Shown: positions 20,780 through 33,034, numbered from the stretch's first letter. The stretch: 64,000 nucleotides of DNA from Hydractinia symbiolongicarpus (GCF_029227915.1 NC_079877.1:15362851-15426850); one strand, 5' to 3'. Notes: generated from the sequence alone by a model not told the origin. A program made the numbers and translations.

Positions 20780-23390
20780 GACAAACTTTACTTAAGGAGA
20801 AGAAAGAACCCCACTCAACCTTACTGAGATTGACCGGTGCTTTTTGTTATTGTAGAAAAAATAGCGCAATCCTAAATCCTTGCCTTAACAAAATCTTTAG
20901 TGTCGTTGTAAGTAAATACAGATTTAATGTCACGATACAAACGTTCAAAGTTTACAATCATAAAAAGGTTAGTTCCCAGGTGAAACAGCAGATTCCAAAT
21001 TTCACACAGTACCGACATATTAGACTGATTCAAGTTGTAAGAAGAAAATTTCCTAATTAGTTAGCCACGATCATGTGTGGAAGTATTTTTGTTTATTTCG
21101 AGATTGAATATTTTTTTGCTCTGCTGTTCAGCCACTTTTAGTAGTTCACGATCATTTTCACCCCAAACCAAACAATAAGTATGTACAAAATTGATATGAT
21201 TTAGATCCATCTGTAAGTTTTTCCTAATCAGTTCGAGATCATTCTTGAATTGAAACAATTTTGATTTTTTACACGAAATGTTTTAACAGCTGCGGAGATA
21301 AGTAAATCTCTATTGCTGAAACTGTAAAAAAGTCGAAACAGTTTGGGTATCTAGTCGACATTTTCTCAGACGATAATCTGTTCTTTCCAAATTTGAAACA
21401 TTACAAACTGTCTTTAAACTATATCGGATGCGAATAGTCTCAATGATGGAGTTACCACTCGGAAAGCGCATCTTTCTAAGAACAAAAATACCAAACAAGA
21501 ATTTTGATGGATATTATGCCAACAGCATGCAAGACAAATACAAATGGTCTGGCTTTTTTTATATAAGGGGAAAAATTGCTTTTGACCTAGTCACGTAACC
21601 CCAGCATTTGACAAATGGAAACTAGAAATATCTTAGAAAAGTATTAAACTTTCAAATAGTTACTCAAAAGAGTTTTATACGTCGAAATCGAAAATATGCG
21701 ACCGCAGGTAGTCCAACCTGTCCCAATTCTAAAGAGGTTAAATTTACTATCCAAGGATCGTAAAGTCTACTTCTCGTTAAATTAAATCGTTTAGTTTTTA
21801 CGCAAAATATTTTATCTTGTGTTTTAGAGCAAGACATATTGACCTGATGACATATGCTTCCATAAGCTCGTATTGCCCCCCTACCCGATCTAACCTAAGT
21901 GAATTAAATTTCCCGCGGACAAACTCTGGCGGACGCCATATTCAATATATTTCATGCAGATTTGATTACGCGGATTACATGTCTAAGATAATAAAAATAT
22001 ACCTGCTCTTCCGCTTTCTTTGTGCGGGTATTTGATATGGAATGCGCAACATTAAATTTGTCTCCAGCGCTGCGTTGCCTTGCCTCCTGTATATGACGCA
22101 GCAATAGGATCATCAAAATTTCCATTTGATCAAATAACTAGGCAAAATGCGCTGAACGCGCTATATGCTTTATATAACATGAGAAATGTTCCTTATTTCG
22201 CAAAAATGGCATTACCTAATTCGTGCATTAAATGAAAAATGTGTAAAGACTGGTGTAAACTATCATTTTTGGTTGGTTTAATAAGTCCTAAAATTACGGC
22301 TTCCAAGCCTCCCTCTCCCGACTATCACAGTTGCCAAACTGCACATTGTGGATGCTTTGAGTTTAGTTAATAATCTTTGTTTTTACATTTTTTTGTTTCT
22401 TTTAGTTTTGCTTTGTGTATCACGAAAATGTACTTTATAAACACATTGCATTCGGAGCCTGGTAAAGCAGATCAATAGTAAACGACCTTAATCTTTTTTT
22501 AATTGTGAGAAACAAGGTCAAAAAATTCGAGGACATGTGTTTGAGTCCTCATTTGGCGACAGGTCCTTAGTTGTGGCGGGTGTAACATAGGTTCTCACAA
22601 TCCTGCTTAATGGGTAAACGATGAAACATTTACAGTTGTATAAAAACAAACGTAAACACATTCCTTGAGCATCAATTAGGTTTCCAAAGAATATGCACGT
22701 TATACTTTACTAAAAACTAGCAGTCGAAGAAAATGAATTTCCAAGAAACACTTCGTCCCTCAAAAAAAGTATAATTTAAGGACCTTCTTAGAAAAAGACA
22801 TCATTGCATTTTAATAGCTCTTCACCCTTAAAATGACTATTCAGCATTAATACTGGGTTACAAAAACCGAGGACATGTGTTTAGGTCCTCACTTACTCAA
22901 AGGTCCTCACTTAGCAAGGCTGCTGCATAAACAAGTCCCCAGTTGTATACGACCGTCAACGTACACACACACACAAACACAAATGATTATGATTATGTTT
23001 ACATTTAACATTTTACATTTCCTTCTTTATCCGTTTGTAAAAATATTTAGTTGTTATGCCAACAAAGTAAAAGTCTTTTATGAGCTAATTGTAATTCGAT
23101 CTTGAAGATAAAGCGATACAAGGAATTTTAAAATAATCGTATAAACCGAGTATCTGATAGCAGCAATACTATGAACACTTTCGTCGACTCAAGTAAATAT
23201 CGCTTTATACAATTGGGTGTGCTTTTGTGGTATCTACGTTTAGGTAAGTGAGACAATTAACACTGAAGTTTAAAAGTTTTCACAAGTAGAAAAATAAGGA
23301 ATAAAAGTATAACCCATTAGCATTATTTGTCCTAATTTAACTCTTCGCTTATAAATTAAGTAGCCGTGAATCTGCTCTTGTTTTTAAATC
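20780..23390. other. Unassigned AT-rich stretch
   Basis: No gene can be supported. Short frames at 20,830-21,060 and 21,061-21,498 resemble nothing I recognise. A CA-rich microsatellite-like run lies at about 22,965-22,985. The GAGGAC/GTCCTC repeats within it are listed separately. Confidence 0.4.
22515..22950. repeat. Pair of GAGGAC...GTCCTC repeat units
   Basis: Two similar units in direct orientation at about 22,525-22,590 and 22,868-22,945. Each starts with a CGAGGACATGTGTTT(G/A)(A/G)GTCCTCA core, a short palindrome, then AGGTCCT words. They may be the two ends or two copies of a small mobile element. Confidence 0.4.
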
Positions 23391-23399
23391 TCTTGATTA

Positions 23400-23912
23400 A
23401 TATAAGGTGGTGACGTCAGTATTTTTCACCGCGTGCGTAACCAGGGACCACCTGGGACCAATTTGACGAAGTTTCCCAAACCTGAGTCCCGAATCCGTTT
23501 CAAAATGGACGGTTGGATGACGTCTTCAAAAATCTTTTAATCCCAATATCTCTCCAACCGTTTGTCGAAGATACATGATCCTATACATTTTCTTGATCAG
23601 AGTTTCAAGATCTATACAATGAAGGCAACAGGTAGATAAATTTTGAAAAAAGTATTTGGGGTTTTGAAGGGCCATTGCTGACGTCAGAAATTTTTTTAAT
23701 ACCTTATATCTTCTTAGGCATTCGTCAAAAACATATGATCCTATTCATTATTTTGACCTGCTTTTCAACTCCTACACATTACGGACAAGGAAAAAACTGA
23801 ATTTTAACCATTTTTTAAAATCTGCACTGCTGACGTAACCAAACATCTACAACAACTTATTTTTTCTATTGTCCTTCTTCTTAAGTGATTTTCTGCGGGC
23901 CTTATCGACTAG
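23400..23912 (+). mobile_element. Helitron-type element, family A (3' part)
   Basis: The 3' end reads GCGGGCCTTATCGACTAG with CTAG at 23,909-23,912 followed by T. Other copies (33,034; 52,404; 53,143) show a hairpin GTGGA-TTTC-TCCAC just upstream of this end, the classic Helitron 3' structure. The body has two related ~170-bp blocks (ATCTCTCCAACCGTTTGTC..., then CTTATATCTTCTTAGGC...), each followed by GCTGACGTCA. It is non-autonomous: no Rep/helicase coding is visible. Confidence 0.6.
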
Positions 23913-24086
23913 TCTCTTTTAATAACAGCCGTATTTGTCTGTCTACTCGCGGGTCCCCTGCTGAGTTAGAAAAACGTGCTACAGAAACACGAATATCAAA
24001 AGCAATATATTTTTGTCCACTTTGTTCCGACGGATAAATTTAAAAGACGGGCGAACCCGTGGATTTTTTCACGGGCTAACGACTAG
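23913..24086 (+). mobile_element. Helitron-type mini-element, family B
   Basis: It starts TCTCTTTTAATAACAGCCGT directly after the CTAG of the preceding element and ends with the hairpin CCCGTGGATTTTTTCACGGG, then CTAACGACTAG (CTAG 24,083-24,086). TC at the 5' end, CTAG at the 3' end, a hairpin about 10 bp before the end and no target duplication are the Helitron hallmarks. Length is 174 bp; copies at 29,370-29,493 and 44,598-44,721 are 124 bp. Confidence 0.65.
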
Positions 24087-24771
24087 TCTCTACATTAAAA
24101 GCCGTCGTCTGTCTGTGTGTTCAAAAGGGTTACATATATTCCTTTGATTTTTCCGCGAGTGTTTAGGAACCACATGGTTTACCTGTACTAAGCGCTTAGT
24201 CCAGTGTTAACACCGGCTTTTTACTGTGCTTCTGTTTAACCGGAGTTGCCCTGACGTTTTTTACAGAAAAGAGTATTACACCTATATAGATATGTCACAT
24301 TTTTTACCTATATATACTAAGCGCTTAGCTTAACATTTTTTGAACTTTCACCGGAAACATTCCCTGAAATATAAAAAAGGTTGACGAGCTGCTTTTGCTA
24401 TGACTGGGTAACAAGGAATTGTAAACTGTGTTTTTATTTTAGCTTAATTTGTCGATAGTTATTTTCTGAGTAATATATTACACGGTATAACCCTAAATAA
24501 TTACTTCCCGAAAAAAATTACTCCCCCAGTAATAATTTCCTGGGAAAGTATTACTCCTGGAGTGGTAATTTCCCAGGAAATTATTACTCCCACACGGATA
24601 TTATTACTCCCTTGTAATGGAGGAGTACTTTTTTCCAGGTAAACTAACTCTCACGAAGACATTCTATTGGAAATTCGAAAACGCGCTTCCTTTATTCATA
24701 ATTCGAATGTTTATTATTATAATGATTTATTTATTTTCATTCACACACGAACAATCAATAATCAACAATAA

Positions 24772-26035
24772 AATGGCGCCGAAACAACACGTTGACTTAA
24801 AAATTGTTGAAGAATTTTGTAAAAACGAAACTTATCCGAAAGATATAGCAAAGAACAAAGGCAAAAAAGCAAATTTTAGAAGATCATTCACTGAAGATTG
24901 GAGAGCTTTTTTAAGATTCAAGAAAGGTTGTTTTTGAAGAAGAACAAAAGATGGCAATTATTCATGACATTCAAGAAGGAATCGTTGAAAGTGCAAGTGC
25001 AAAAGCTATGGCCAATCATCGAGACCGTGAGTCTACGTATCAAAAGTTCATTGAAAGATTTTTTTGGTTCGGAATTGTGGAAGATTTTAAAAATTACATC
25101 AAGAGTTGCAAAAATTGTCAACAGCAAACAAACATTGTGTCGATGATTGTAACCTACCAGACGTGGATGGATACAAACACCTCATTGTTTGTATCGACTT
25201 TTTTTCTAAATCGTGGGAAGCAAAGCTTATCAGAGATAAAAGTGCATCAACAGTAGCACAATTTTTATACGAGATCATCTGTCGCCATGGGTGTGTAAAA
25301 ATTCAAATCTATTATCAAGGCAAGGAGTTTGTAAATGAAATCTTGGCGACCCTACATCAAATGACAGGCACAGACCAAGAGTTACATCTGCATACCATTC
25401 TCAAAGCAATGGTCTTTGTGAGCGTCAAAATCGGACAAAAAAGATAATTTGGTGAAAGTTCTCAAAGTAAATACGAAAGAATGCCCAGTATTTTCAAGGG
25501 TATACTTTTTGCACATAGTGTTAGTGTGCAATATTCGATAAAGTACTCGACGTTTTTCCTAATATGCAATCGAAATCCCGTTTTGCCGATAGATACTAAA
25601 TATGATCTTGTCGATGACGCTGCAGACGTTGATTCAGAAAATAAGCCTTTCCTCATTGCCACGTTTCATGCTGTTCTCTACTCAACAGCTAAACTTAGAG
25701 AAACCGCATACAATCAAGCTAGTCTAAATATTAAAAAAGCGCAAGCTAAGCAACAAAAGGACTACAATAATCTTCATCGAACACCAGAAGTGGCATTGCC
25801 TATCGGACCAAAAGTTCTTATGCGAAATCAAAATTTTTAAGATAGGAAAGGAGGAAAATTTTCTTACAAATGGATGGGACCTTACATTCTAATATCAATT
25901 TCCAAAAGTGGACTTTGTGCCCTTGTAAATAAAAAAGGTATTCTCCTAAAGAGAAAGTATAACGCAAGTCTGCTGAAACCTTTCTACTCAAACCGAGAAC
26001 CTCAAAACTCTGGCAACCAAGACGATGAGGAATAA
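24772..26035 (+). pseudogene. Ginger-type integrase/transposase with GPY/F domain (broken)
   Basis: From ATG 24,772 (MAPKQHVDLKIVEEFCKN). After frame changes comes the zinc-binding domain with YIKSCKNCQQQ (about 25,097-25,130), then the DDE core: a strand DGYKHLIVCIDFFSKSWEA (about 25,159-25,215), SASTVAQFLYEIICRHG, and QGKEFVNEIL, where the second catalytic Asp position reads Tyr (YYQGKEF). A SNGL/ER block lies near 25,410. The 3' part holds the GPY/F domain, KWMGPYIL (about 25,868-25,891), ending in an acidic tail at 26,035. The segment between the zinc domain and the first DDE strand is shortened. Multiple frameshifts make it inactive. Confidence 0.72.
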
Positions 26036-26254
26036 AGTACTACCAGCCATCAACCAAAGAGTCAGCAACAAATAGCTGGTAACAACTATTTTGATAAATT
26101 ACCGGATGAAATTCTCGAAATGATTTTAGTAAATGCTATAGGCTTGGACACATTTGCTTCTAGAAGGAAGAAAGGAGAAGGTTTTTCCGATGGCACATAT
26201 CAAATTTCCAGAAACAATGTACAAAAATATATCCAGACGAGCAAACAAAATTAA
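26036..26254 (+). pseudogene. F-box-like segment of the Ginger element
   Basis: FDKLPDEILEMILVNAIGLDTFA (about 26,090-26,160) has the L-P-x-E-I-L-x-x-I-L pattern of F-box motifs. It follows the integrase stop without a gap of non-coding appearance, so it was probably part of the same protein. The remainder is frameshifted. An F-box implies interaction with SCF ubiquitin-ligase components, but the assignment rests on one short motif. Confidence 0.4.
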
Positions 26255-26391
26255 AGTCAACGTCAAAGAAATTTCATAGTGTTTTGGTCAATCTAGTGGT
26301 ATTATTAAATGCAAAAGCAAAGGCATTGGAAAAAAAAATTGGCGCACAGCATGGTTACTGTTGGAGAAAAGAAATCACAGTTGGTTCATAA

Positions 26392-27039
26392 TTGAGCGGC
26401 ATTTTGGAAAGGAAGACCATTCTTCGAAGTAATAGTCAAGAATCAAGTCAACAATCAGCTTTTCATGATACAGTAGAAGTATTTTGGCTACGTAACGAGT
26501 TGTATTTTCTGAAGCAAAAGGATCATCACATTTTGTTGTCAAGCGATGGATGGTTAAATGACCGTATTATGGATGCAGCACATAAATTGATCTGTAAAGA
26601 AATTAGTTCAGATGATTCGTATCAATCAGTGCTTAATTCCGAAAAGGAAACTCAAAACCCGTACCATGCAGATTCACAAGAGCATGTTCAGCTCCTTCAT
26701 GATGAATTAAATCATTGGTTTCTAAGCTTTTGCTCAAATGGGCGTGTTTAAATTTGTGACAGTCTTAGATCACAGTTAATTCGTTCCTCAAGAACATCGA
26801 TTCAATCGCTTTACAAGAACTATATGGCTAATGGTGAACAACTGATTACGTTTCTTCGCCTTCAAAAGCATTAAGATGGCTACAATTGTTTCCCATTTGC
26901 TATTGCATATGCTGCAGAGCTCCTTGATGGTCAATCTCCTTCAGAGACAGTGTTTAAAGTCGATGAAATGCGAAAACATTTGATCATAGGTTTAGAAAAT
27001 CAAAATCTTTCTCCGTTTCCCAAAATATCTAGTACTTAA
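26392..27039 (+). pseudogene. Ulp1-like (C48-type) cysteine protease of the Ginger element
   Basis: The open part begins near 26,400 and contains DGWLNDRIMDAA (about 26,548-26,583), the W-L-N-D entry motif of Ulp1/adenain-like proteases. Then come HDELNHWFLSFCSNGRV with the catalytic-type His-Trp (about 26,700-26,750), a stop, a YICDS-like Asp strand, and DGYNCFPFAIAYAAELL with the catalytic-type Cys (about 26,878-26,930). The usual G after N-C is Phe here. A stop precedes the Cys block. The order His, Asp, Cys is as in the family. Such proteases are known as accessory domains in cnidarian integrase transposons and in Polintons. Confidence 0.62.
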
Positions 27040-27671
27040 AATATTTTTACATTTTAAATTCGTCTGTTACATAAAACAGTATTATTTTCCTACTGCTTGT
27101 TGATAATTTATTTTGTTTTATTTATATTTATTATCGATTTTCTAATCTTAAACAGTTTATATTTTTATATTTTTTCTATCCTTTGTTTTTATCGATTTTC
27201 TAATCTTAAACAGTTCTTTTTCTGTTTTTTTAGAGTGTCAAGCTCCAGTTTTTTTACTTTGTTTGATAAATTTTTGAAACTCGAACGTTTATTTTATCTA
27301 CAACAAAATACCATTTATTTTCTTTATCTGATAAGTTCTTAAGCTCAAGGTGAAAAGTTTGTTATTCTATTCTTTAAAGCTCTAATAATCTATTATTTAT
27401 TTTATTTATGAATTTTTAAGCTCAAGCAGTTCATGTTTTCTAGATTTTTTAAGATTTCAAGCTTCGAAAAGTTTTTTCTCTCGTGATTTGTGAGCTATAA
27501 CCATTTTGTTTCTAAACTCCAAACCGATTGCACTTTTTTGCGTATTTTGTGTAATTTATTTCCTATTCATTTTGTTACAGTTTTTCGTTGCAAAGTTGTA
27601 GTTATCGTGAGAAAATAGATTATCAAATGATCTTTAAATGATTATTCTAAAGTCAATTTCAGCTGCATATA

Positions 27672-28320
27672 TACAGTTGACCCTCGTTTTAGCAAACCCT
27701 GAGGGGACCCAGCAATTTAGTTCGCTATAATGAGGAATTCGTTAAAAGCGAACTTTTTAAAAATGGGTTTAAATCTGATAAATTCACGATTTTTAGTACT
27801 GCTTAGTTATATTTATATTTATAGTTATATTAATTATAAAGAGTTACATGAACAGTTACATAAAGAATTAAAGTCCATGAAAGAAAGTTTCAATTGCTGT
27901 TTATTGCTTTTTCAAATCTTGACATTTATCGTATACTAGATTGAACTGTTCCAGATACCTTCTCATATTGAATGCTACCTCTTCCTCCTCCAAAAGACTG
28001 ATTCTCTAAAATAACTCCATAGCTACGTATATTTCAGATCGGGACGGTTTGTTTGGACGTTCGATTTCCACTACGTTCTCTTCAGCATCGTTAGTTTCGT
28101 CATCTACGTTTGGGGTTTCCCTGTACTGACCTAAAATCTCTTTGTCGTCAATCAGTACAGACTCTGTTACAACTAGATTTTCACCAGTGTCAGAATATTC
28201 TTCGGCAGTTGTTCCATCAGGAACCAATGATTGGTCAAGTAATCGCAGCGCATCCATATCGGATTGGAGTGATTTAAATGGATCATCTATTTCTTCTACT
28301 GCATCTGCTTGGGATCCTTA
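27672..28320 (-). mobile_element. pogo/Tigger transposon fragment with transposase C-terminus
   Basis: The left end at about 27,674 starts CAGTTGACCCTCGTTTTAGC and contains TAGTTCGCTATAATGAGGAATTCGTTAAAAGCG, typical of pogo/Tigger terminal repeats next to TA. On the minus strand 28,320-27,880 codes for the acidic transposase tail: DDPFKSLQSDMDALR, DDKEILGQYRE, ERPNKPSRSEIYVAMELF, then IETFF after stops. The DDE core is absent. A ~57-bp subterminal sequence (27,751-27,806) reappears in direct orientation at 28,386-28,445. The fragment lies inside the Ginger element. Confidence 0.55.
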
Positions 28321-29369
28321 AAAATTCATTCACGTTTAAAACAATTTCGGACTGTATCCTTGGTCTAAAATGCTTATCTTTGGTAATTTTTAAAAAATGA
28401 GTTTAAATTTGATAAATTCACGACTTTTTTAGTACTGTTTAGTACAGACCATTTATAGGAAACAAATAAAATCATTTGATTCTGAGAGCTCTTTGTATTG
28501 ACATTTATTCAAACAACCCATTCAGTAGTCTGTGCTCTTAATAAATTCTTTTTATAAGCAGCATAATAATTGCAATTTTTTATTTATTAAGATAGGAGAG
28601 TAAAAATGTCCTGTGGGCAATAATAATTTTCTGGTAAATAGATACTCCCGGGAGTAACAATATCCCGGGAAATAAGTACTGGAGGGTACATATTTCCAAG
28701 TAAAATATTACTGGGGTGCAAAACCTTTGGGGGAATATGTTTTAACAGTGACACCGGAAACATCATAAACTTGTGTGCACTTCACTTAATTTTTTACATA
28801 CTATAAATCGCTCCACCTGAATGTGTGGCACAATTGATGTTTCTTATTAATCACTCATCCGGCGTTAAAGACCTGGTAACACAACTACTTGTGGCTTAGC
28901 CGGCGTTTGAACAGAGCGTATCCTGTTTTTTGTAAACCAAGGCTGCAATACAGTTTTTTTGACAAGCGTATTAGGCCTAAACGCATGTGCAACATGGTTT
29001 ACCTCTGCTAAGTGTTCAGTCCAATGTCACAGTTAAATGGTTACCGTTTACTGAAACTTATTTCGCAAAATAAAATATTGAATAATTCTTTTTGCTATGA
29101 CGGGGTAACAAAGGGTTGTAAATTGTTTTTTTACTTCGGCCAAAGTTGCAGTAGAGTTATAATTCCAAAAGTACACTACAGCCAAAACACTATAATGTTG
29201 TGTGTGCTTTACGCGATTCAGGACATACGGCATGCCTGTACTAAAGCGCTCTACCTGATCGTGTGGCACAGTTTACGGCTCTTTTTAAGCGCTCTACAGA
29301 GTGCTGAACGCCAAGTCACATATTTACTTGTAGTTAACCCGGCGTTTCAACGCCGTTTCTCTCGGCTAT

Positions 29370-29493
29370 TCTCTCTAATAATAGCCGTCGTCTGTCTGTG
29401 TGTCCGCAAAAGGCGAGCCCTGTTGCGGAAACATGAAATGCGATATACAAAAGGTGGGCAAACCCGTGGTTTATTCCACGGGCTAACGACTAG
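29370..29493 (+). mobile_element. Helitron-type mini-element, family B (complete, 124 bp)
   Basis: Starts TCTCTCTAATAATAGCCGT immediately after the family C end and finishes with hairpin CCCGTGG-TTTATT-CCACGGG, then CTAACGACTAG (CTAG at 29,490-29,493) followed by T. Same size and structure as 44,598-44,721 on the other strand. Confidence 0.65.
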
Positions 29494-32400
29494 TTATAAA
29501 TAATAGCTGTATTTTGCAGCTTAAAATGATATTAAGCAGACCAGATGATCGTTTATAGCATAGAGCCTAAATAACGACTGATATACCGCTGGGGTAACCG
29601 CAGGGAACACTTCCGCGGTAAGTTAAGTTTTACCTTTAATGATAGGCAGCCGCCTACGTTACCGCCAATACAATAAGCGCAATGTTGGAGACGATGGTGT
29701 TCACATATTACGCCTAGTGTTGTAGCGCGTCAAGCAGATTTTGTGTACGCCTACAGGAAAACACGAAAAGATACCTTGACTGTGAAAAGTTCTATAAATA
29801 GCAGCAAATGTGTTATTCTCTCTCGCATTCTCGATTCTGGTTTAAAAATTTGTTTTATTTATCAAAAATTCTGGTGTTACCTTAATTTTTAGTTCTTTCT
29901 GCATTCTCCAGTGTTGAAAGTATGAATCGTTATTTCCTCCAGTGTTCTATATTTTATTCACAAACCTTCGACGAAATTATCGAACGTTATAGTTTATTTA
30001 AGATGTACAATTGACCAGTCAATAGGTGCACTGTTATGTTTGTTTTGTTGAACATTTTGACTTGCTTATTCTCTGTTCGATTCATTCAAAATTGAAAATC
30101 TAACTTTTCTTATTTGAAAATTAGTGTATAAGTTATTTTGTCTTCAATACGTTTGGCAAAATTGGAATTGTATATTAAAAGTTATAACTAAATTTTCAAA
30201 TCGCCAGCTGATTGCTACTTTCATCAGAGTTTGCGTATGGAGGTTAAAATTTTGAAGATTGCTGACTGCTTAATTTGGTGTTGCTGTCAAAAGTTTTTCA
30301 CGAAAGAGAGTTTTTGTGCCACATGTGCCTGATATTTAGGTTACCGGCCAAAGTTACGGGTCGTGCTTGAGCTTATGGTCAGAAATTCAACGCACACTGA
30401 AGTACAAGTGGTCATAGTGGTACAACTTGTCCCTACTTAGCGTTTAGTAGAGTTAGCCTAGTACCTAGATATTTCATTCTTTCGTGTAGAATTCTGAATC
30501 CGTATTATTTTACCTAAATTTAGCTATTAAAAATATATTTTATAGAACCGACTGTGCTGATGCAAGCAATAGCCTTATAAATTGATTCATTTGTTCTTTA
30601 ATTGAAAGGAAATAAATTAGGTCCCAGTACTCTGCAGGTATACACTATAGCGAAGACGACGATGCGTTTTTAGGTAACCAATAACCTGTTTACAACTCTT
30701 GTTTGAAACCGTTTTAATTTTGTAATAGGTTACTGTGAACGTAGTTACTAGGTTCTAATGGTGTTACACCAAACGAAATAAAATTGAATGAGATTCTGAG
30801 TAAGAACTAGACATAAGAAGTTATTAGACAGTGCTAATAAATTTATGATATTTATTTCATGTAAATATATTGAACTTTTATTATATACTAGTTGATTTTA
30901 TCTATCAGTGAGAGAATTCGTAACCCATCCTCATTTTTGTTAGAGCTATGTTATCTTAAACATTTTTGTGTTTTGTAAACGATACGAACGGTTTTGAAGG
31001 AAAAGTCCTGTTGAATAGCTTGTCCTTTGCAATAATTTCCAAGGTTTATTTATAAAGTATTTTAAAGGTACTACTTTCCTGCGGTAGGGAACAATAAGTG
31101 GTAAGATATTCTTACGTTCGCTTGTGTCTGTTGCTCTGTTTTGTTATGCAACATATCTTCGTGTTTTATTTCCATGACGTTGTTAAAAATTAGATTCGTT
31201 ATACTGGATTTATTGTACCCTTTAAGAAATATGTTGCTTTTTAAATTTCATCAGCTTCTTTCTTACAATATCTTATCCTTCGTATTCATACAGTAACAAA
31301 GCATGCGAGTAAACCACACTGCGTTTCGAATGTTAAAGGCGATACGAATTATGATGTAACAGAGTTCGTCTGTCAGTAGGTTTGACAAAGAGTTTAGTTT
31401 TGATCTCTCATGTTGTGTCATCTAAATAGACAGCCGTATCCAGGATGTTGATTTCTTCTTTAGAGAACTTGTATCTGAACTTTATTGTTGCCTAAATTGA
31501 ATATAAAGTGTGAAGAGTTTGTGAAGTTCAGTCTACCAAATAGTGATGAGGTCAGGAAACCTATCAAAATATTTTTTCTTCAAATAATACAAGAATTAGT
31601 GATACATACTACGGTGCGACTTTTGTTCCACGGCAGTTCCTATTATTTCTAGGTATATTCGATTATGGAACTGGAAATCGTGTAATATAAACGAGCATAA
31701 TACCCGCACCACTGGTATGTTTAGTGTATAATTTGGAAATTAGTGATCAAATGTAGTGAATACACGCAAAGTAACGTTACATCCGCCGATGCAAATATTA
31801 TGTTTTTTAGTAATTTTAGCTACATCATTTAAGCGGTTTATAAAACCTTTCGTATCTTTCATATACGGGTTTAGCATTGGTAGAGAATCATCTTTGTTGA
31901 TTTTCGTTAATATATAAAATATAGTTATTTGAAGGATTTCAATAGGAGTTGCTGTGTTTTTGTCTCTCTTGTTTTAATAGAGGCAGGTTTCAGTGAGAAT
32001 GTGTATGTTAGTTAACCCTTAAGGCACGTGTTTTAGAAATATCAGGGCTACAGTCGGGCAAAGGCAGCCCTACAGTTGGACTGTCATAACTAGGTTGTTT
32101 CATAAAAGGTGTTCCCAAGTTTTAGAAACGGAGTGAATTGGGGTACTCAACAGCAACAAACATGAATCTAGATCTTGTCCTTACCGCCAACCGTGGCTCG
32201 AATATGTCGAATGACGATAAAAGGGTCGGTCCCTTGCTTGAATCTTTGAGAATCTTTGAATAAGAATTTGTTTTTGTACTTTCTTTGTTCATGATTTTTG
32301 TATTTTGGACTGGGTTGATCCAGATATATATTTCAAACCTGAAAATGTATTTCAAATCCACAAATATATTTCAAATCCACAAATGTATTGCGATCAGCGA

Positions 32401-32650
32401 AGCCTCGTGGCCATAATGGAATAATGGTGGTTGCAAGTGCATGCTTTTGTTTTCGTTGTGGAACTGAATTCTATTAAATCAGTTGTTCTATCCAGGTGCA
32501 ATAAAAGCTTATACTGCAACACACAACAAATGTACGGAAGATGTATTAAATATTAAATGTTAAAGTAAAAGCAACAGTTATTTAATTTACAGAACATGTT
32601 TCGATTGTGTTACATCAATCATTTTCAACTGAATAAAATATACAATTTTT
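29494..32650. other. Long AT-rich stretch without recognisable gene
   Basis: More than 3 kb without a frame of coding character on either strand. There is an inverted GGGCTACAGTCGGGCAAAGGCAGCCC motif near 32,045. The sequence could be intergenic DNA, intron or long-decayed repeats. Confidence 0.45.
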
Positions 32651-32654
32651 CATG

Positions 32655-33034
32655 GATGATCTCTCAAACTGTAATATCTCTCCAACCCTTTCTCAAAAGT
32701 ACATGATCCTATACATTTTCTTGATCAGCGTTTCAAGATGTATACGAGGAAGGCAACAGGTATATAAATTTCTAAAAAAATTTTTTGTTTTTTACGGGCC
32801 TTTGCTGACGTCAGAACAATTTTTAAAACCTTATATCTGCTTTGGCGTTCCTCCAAAACATATCATCCCAAACATTATTTTGATCAGCGTTTCAGCCTCT
32901 ACACATTACAATAAAAAATAACATAAATTTCTCTATTTTTTGGGGGGATTTTCACTGCTGACATCATCAAAACATCTAAAACAACCTATTTTTCCATTGT
33001 CCATCTGAATTTCTCCACGGGCCTTATCGACTAG
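32655..33034 (+). mobile_element. Helitron-type element, family A (5'-truncated)
   Basis: The same body as 23,530-23,912 (ATCTCTCCAACCCTTTCTC, CATGATCCTATACATTTTCTTG, GCTGACGTCA) and the same 3' end CTCCACGGGCCTTATCGACTAG with CTAG at 33,031-33,034. The 5' end is missing. Confidence 0.6.

Larger units (their letters stand above)
24490..28745 (+). mobile_element. Ginger-type DNA transposon (about 4.2 kb, decayed)
   Basis: Both ends are built from related imperfect inverted sequence: TTACTCC(C/T), CCAGTAATA and CCCGGGA/TTTCCCAGGAAAT words at 24,500-24,627 and, in reverse complement, at 28,600-28,730. Inside are a Gypsy-like integrase with GPY/F domain, an F-box-like segment and an Ulp1-like protease, the domain set reported for Ginger and related integrase transposons. 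No reverse transcriptase is present, which argues against a Ty3/Gypsy provirus. It sits inside a family C Helitron. Confidence 0.65.
24087..29369 (+). mobile_element. Helitron-type element, family C, split by a Ginger insertion
   Basis: The 5' end TCTCTACATTAAAAGCCGTCGT follows directly after family B. The body has repeats with CTGTACTAAGCGCTTAG(T/C)CC and GTGTTAACAC. At about 24,490 the Ginger element interrupts it, and the same repeat type resumes at about 28,745. The 3' end is the hairpin CGGCGTTTCAACGCCG followed by TCTCGGCTAT at 29,369 (CTAT in place of CTAG). The copy at 44,722-46,124 (-) has an intact CGGCGTTTCGACGCCGGG...CGGCTAG end. Confidence 0.55.

Noticed and set aside
24490-28745. 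Ty3/Gypsy provirus
   Set aside because: The integrase is Gypsy-like, but there is no reverse transcriptase, RNase H or LTR, and the ends are inverted rather than direct.
29012-29503. A 163-codon plus-strand frame
   Set aside because: It runs through the family C Helitron end and the family B mini-element, including their hairpins; its length is explained by repeat composition and no family resemblance is seen.
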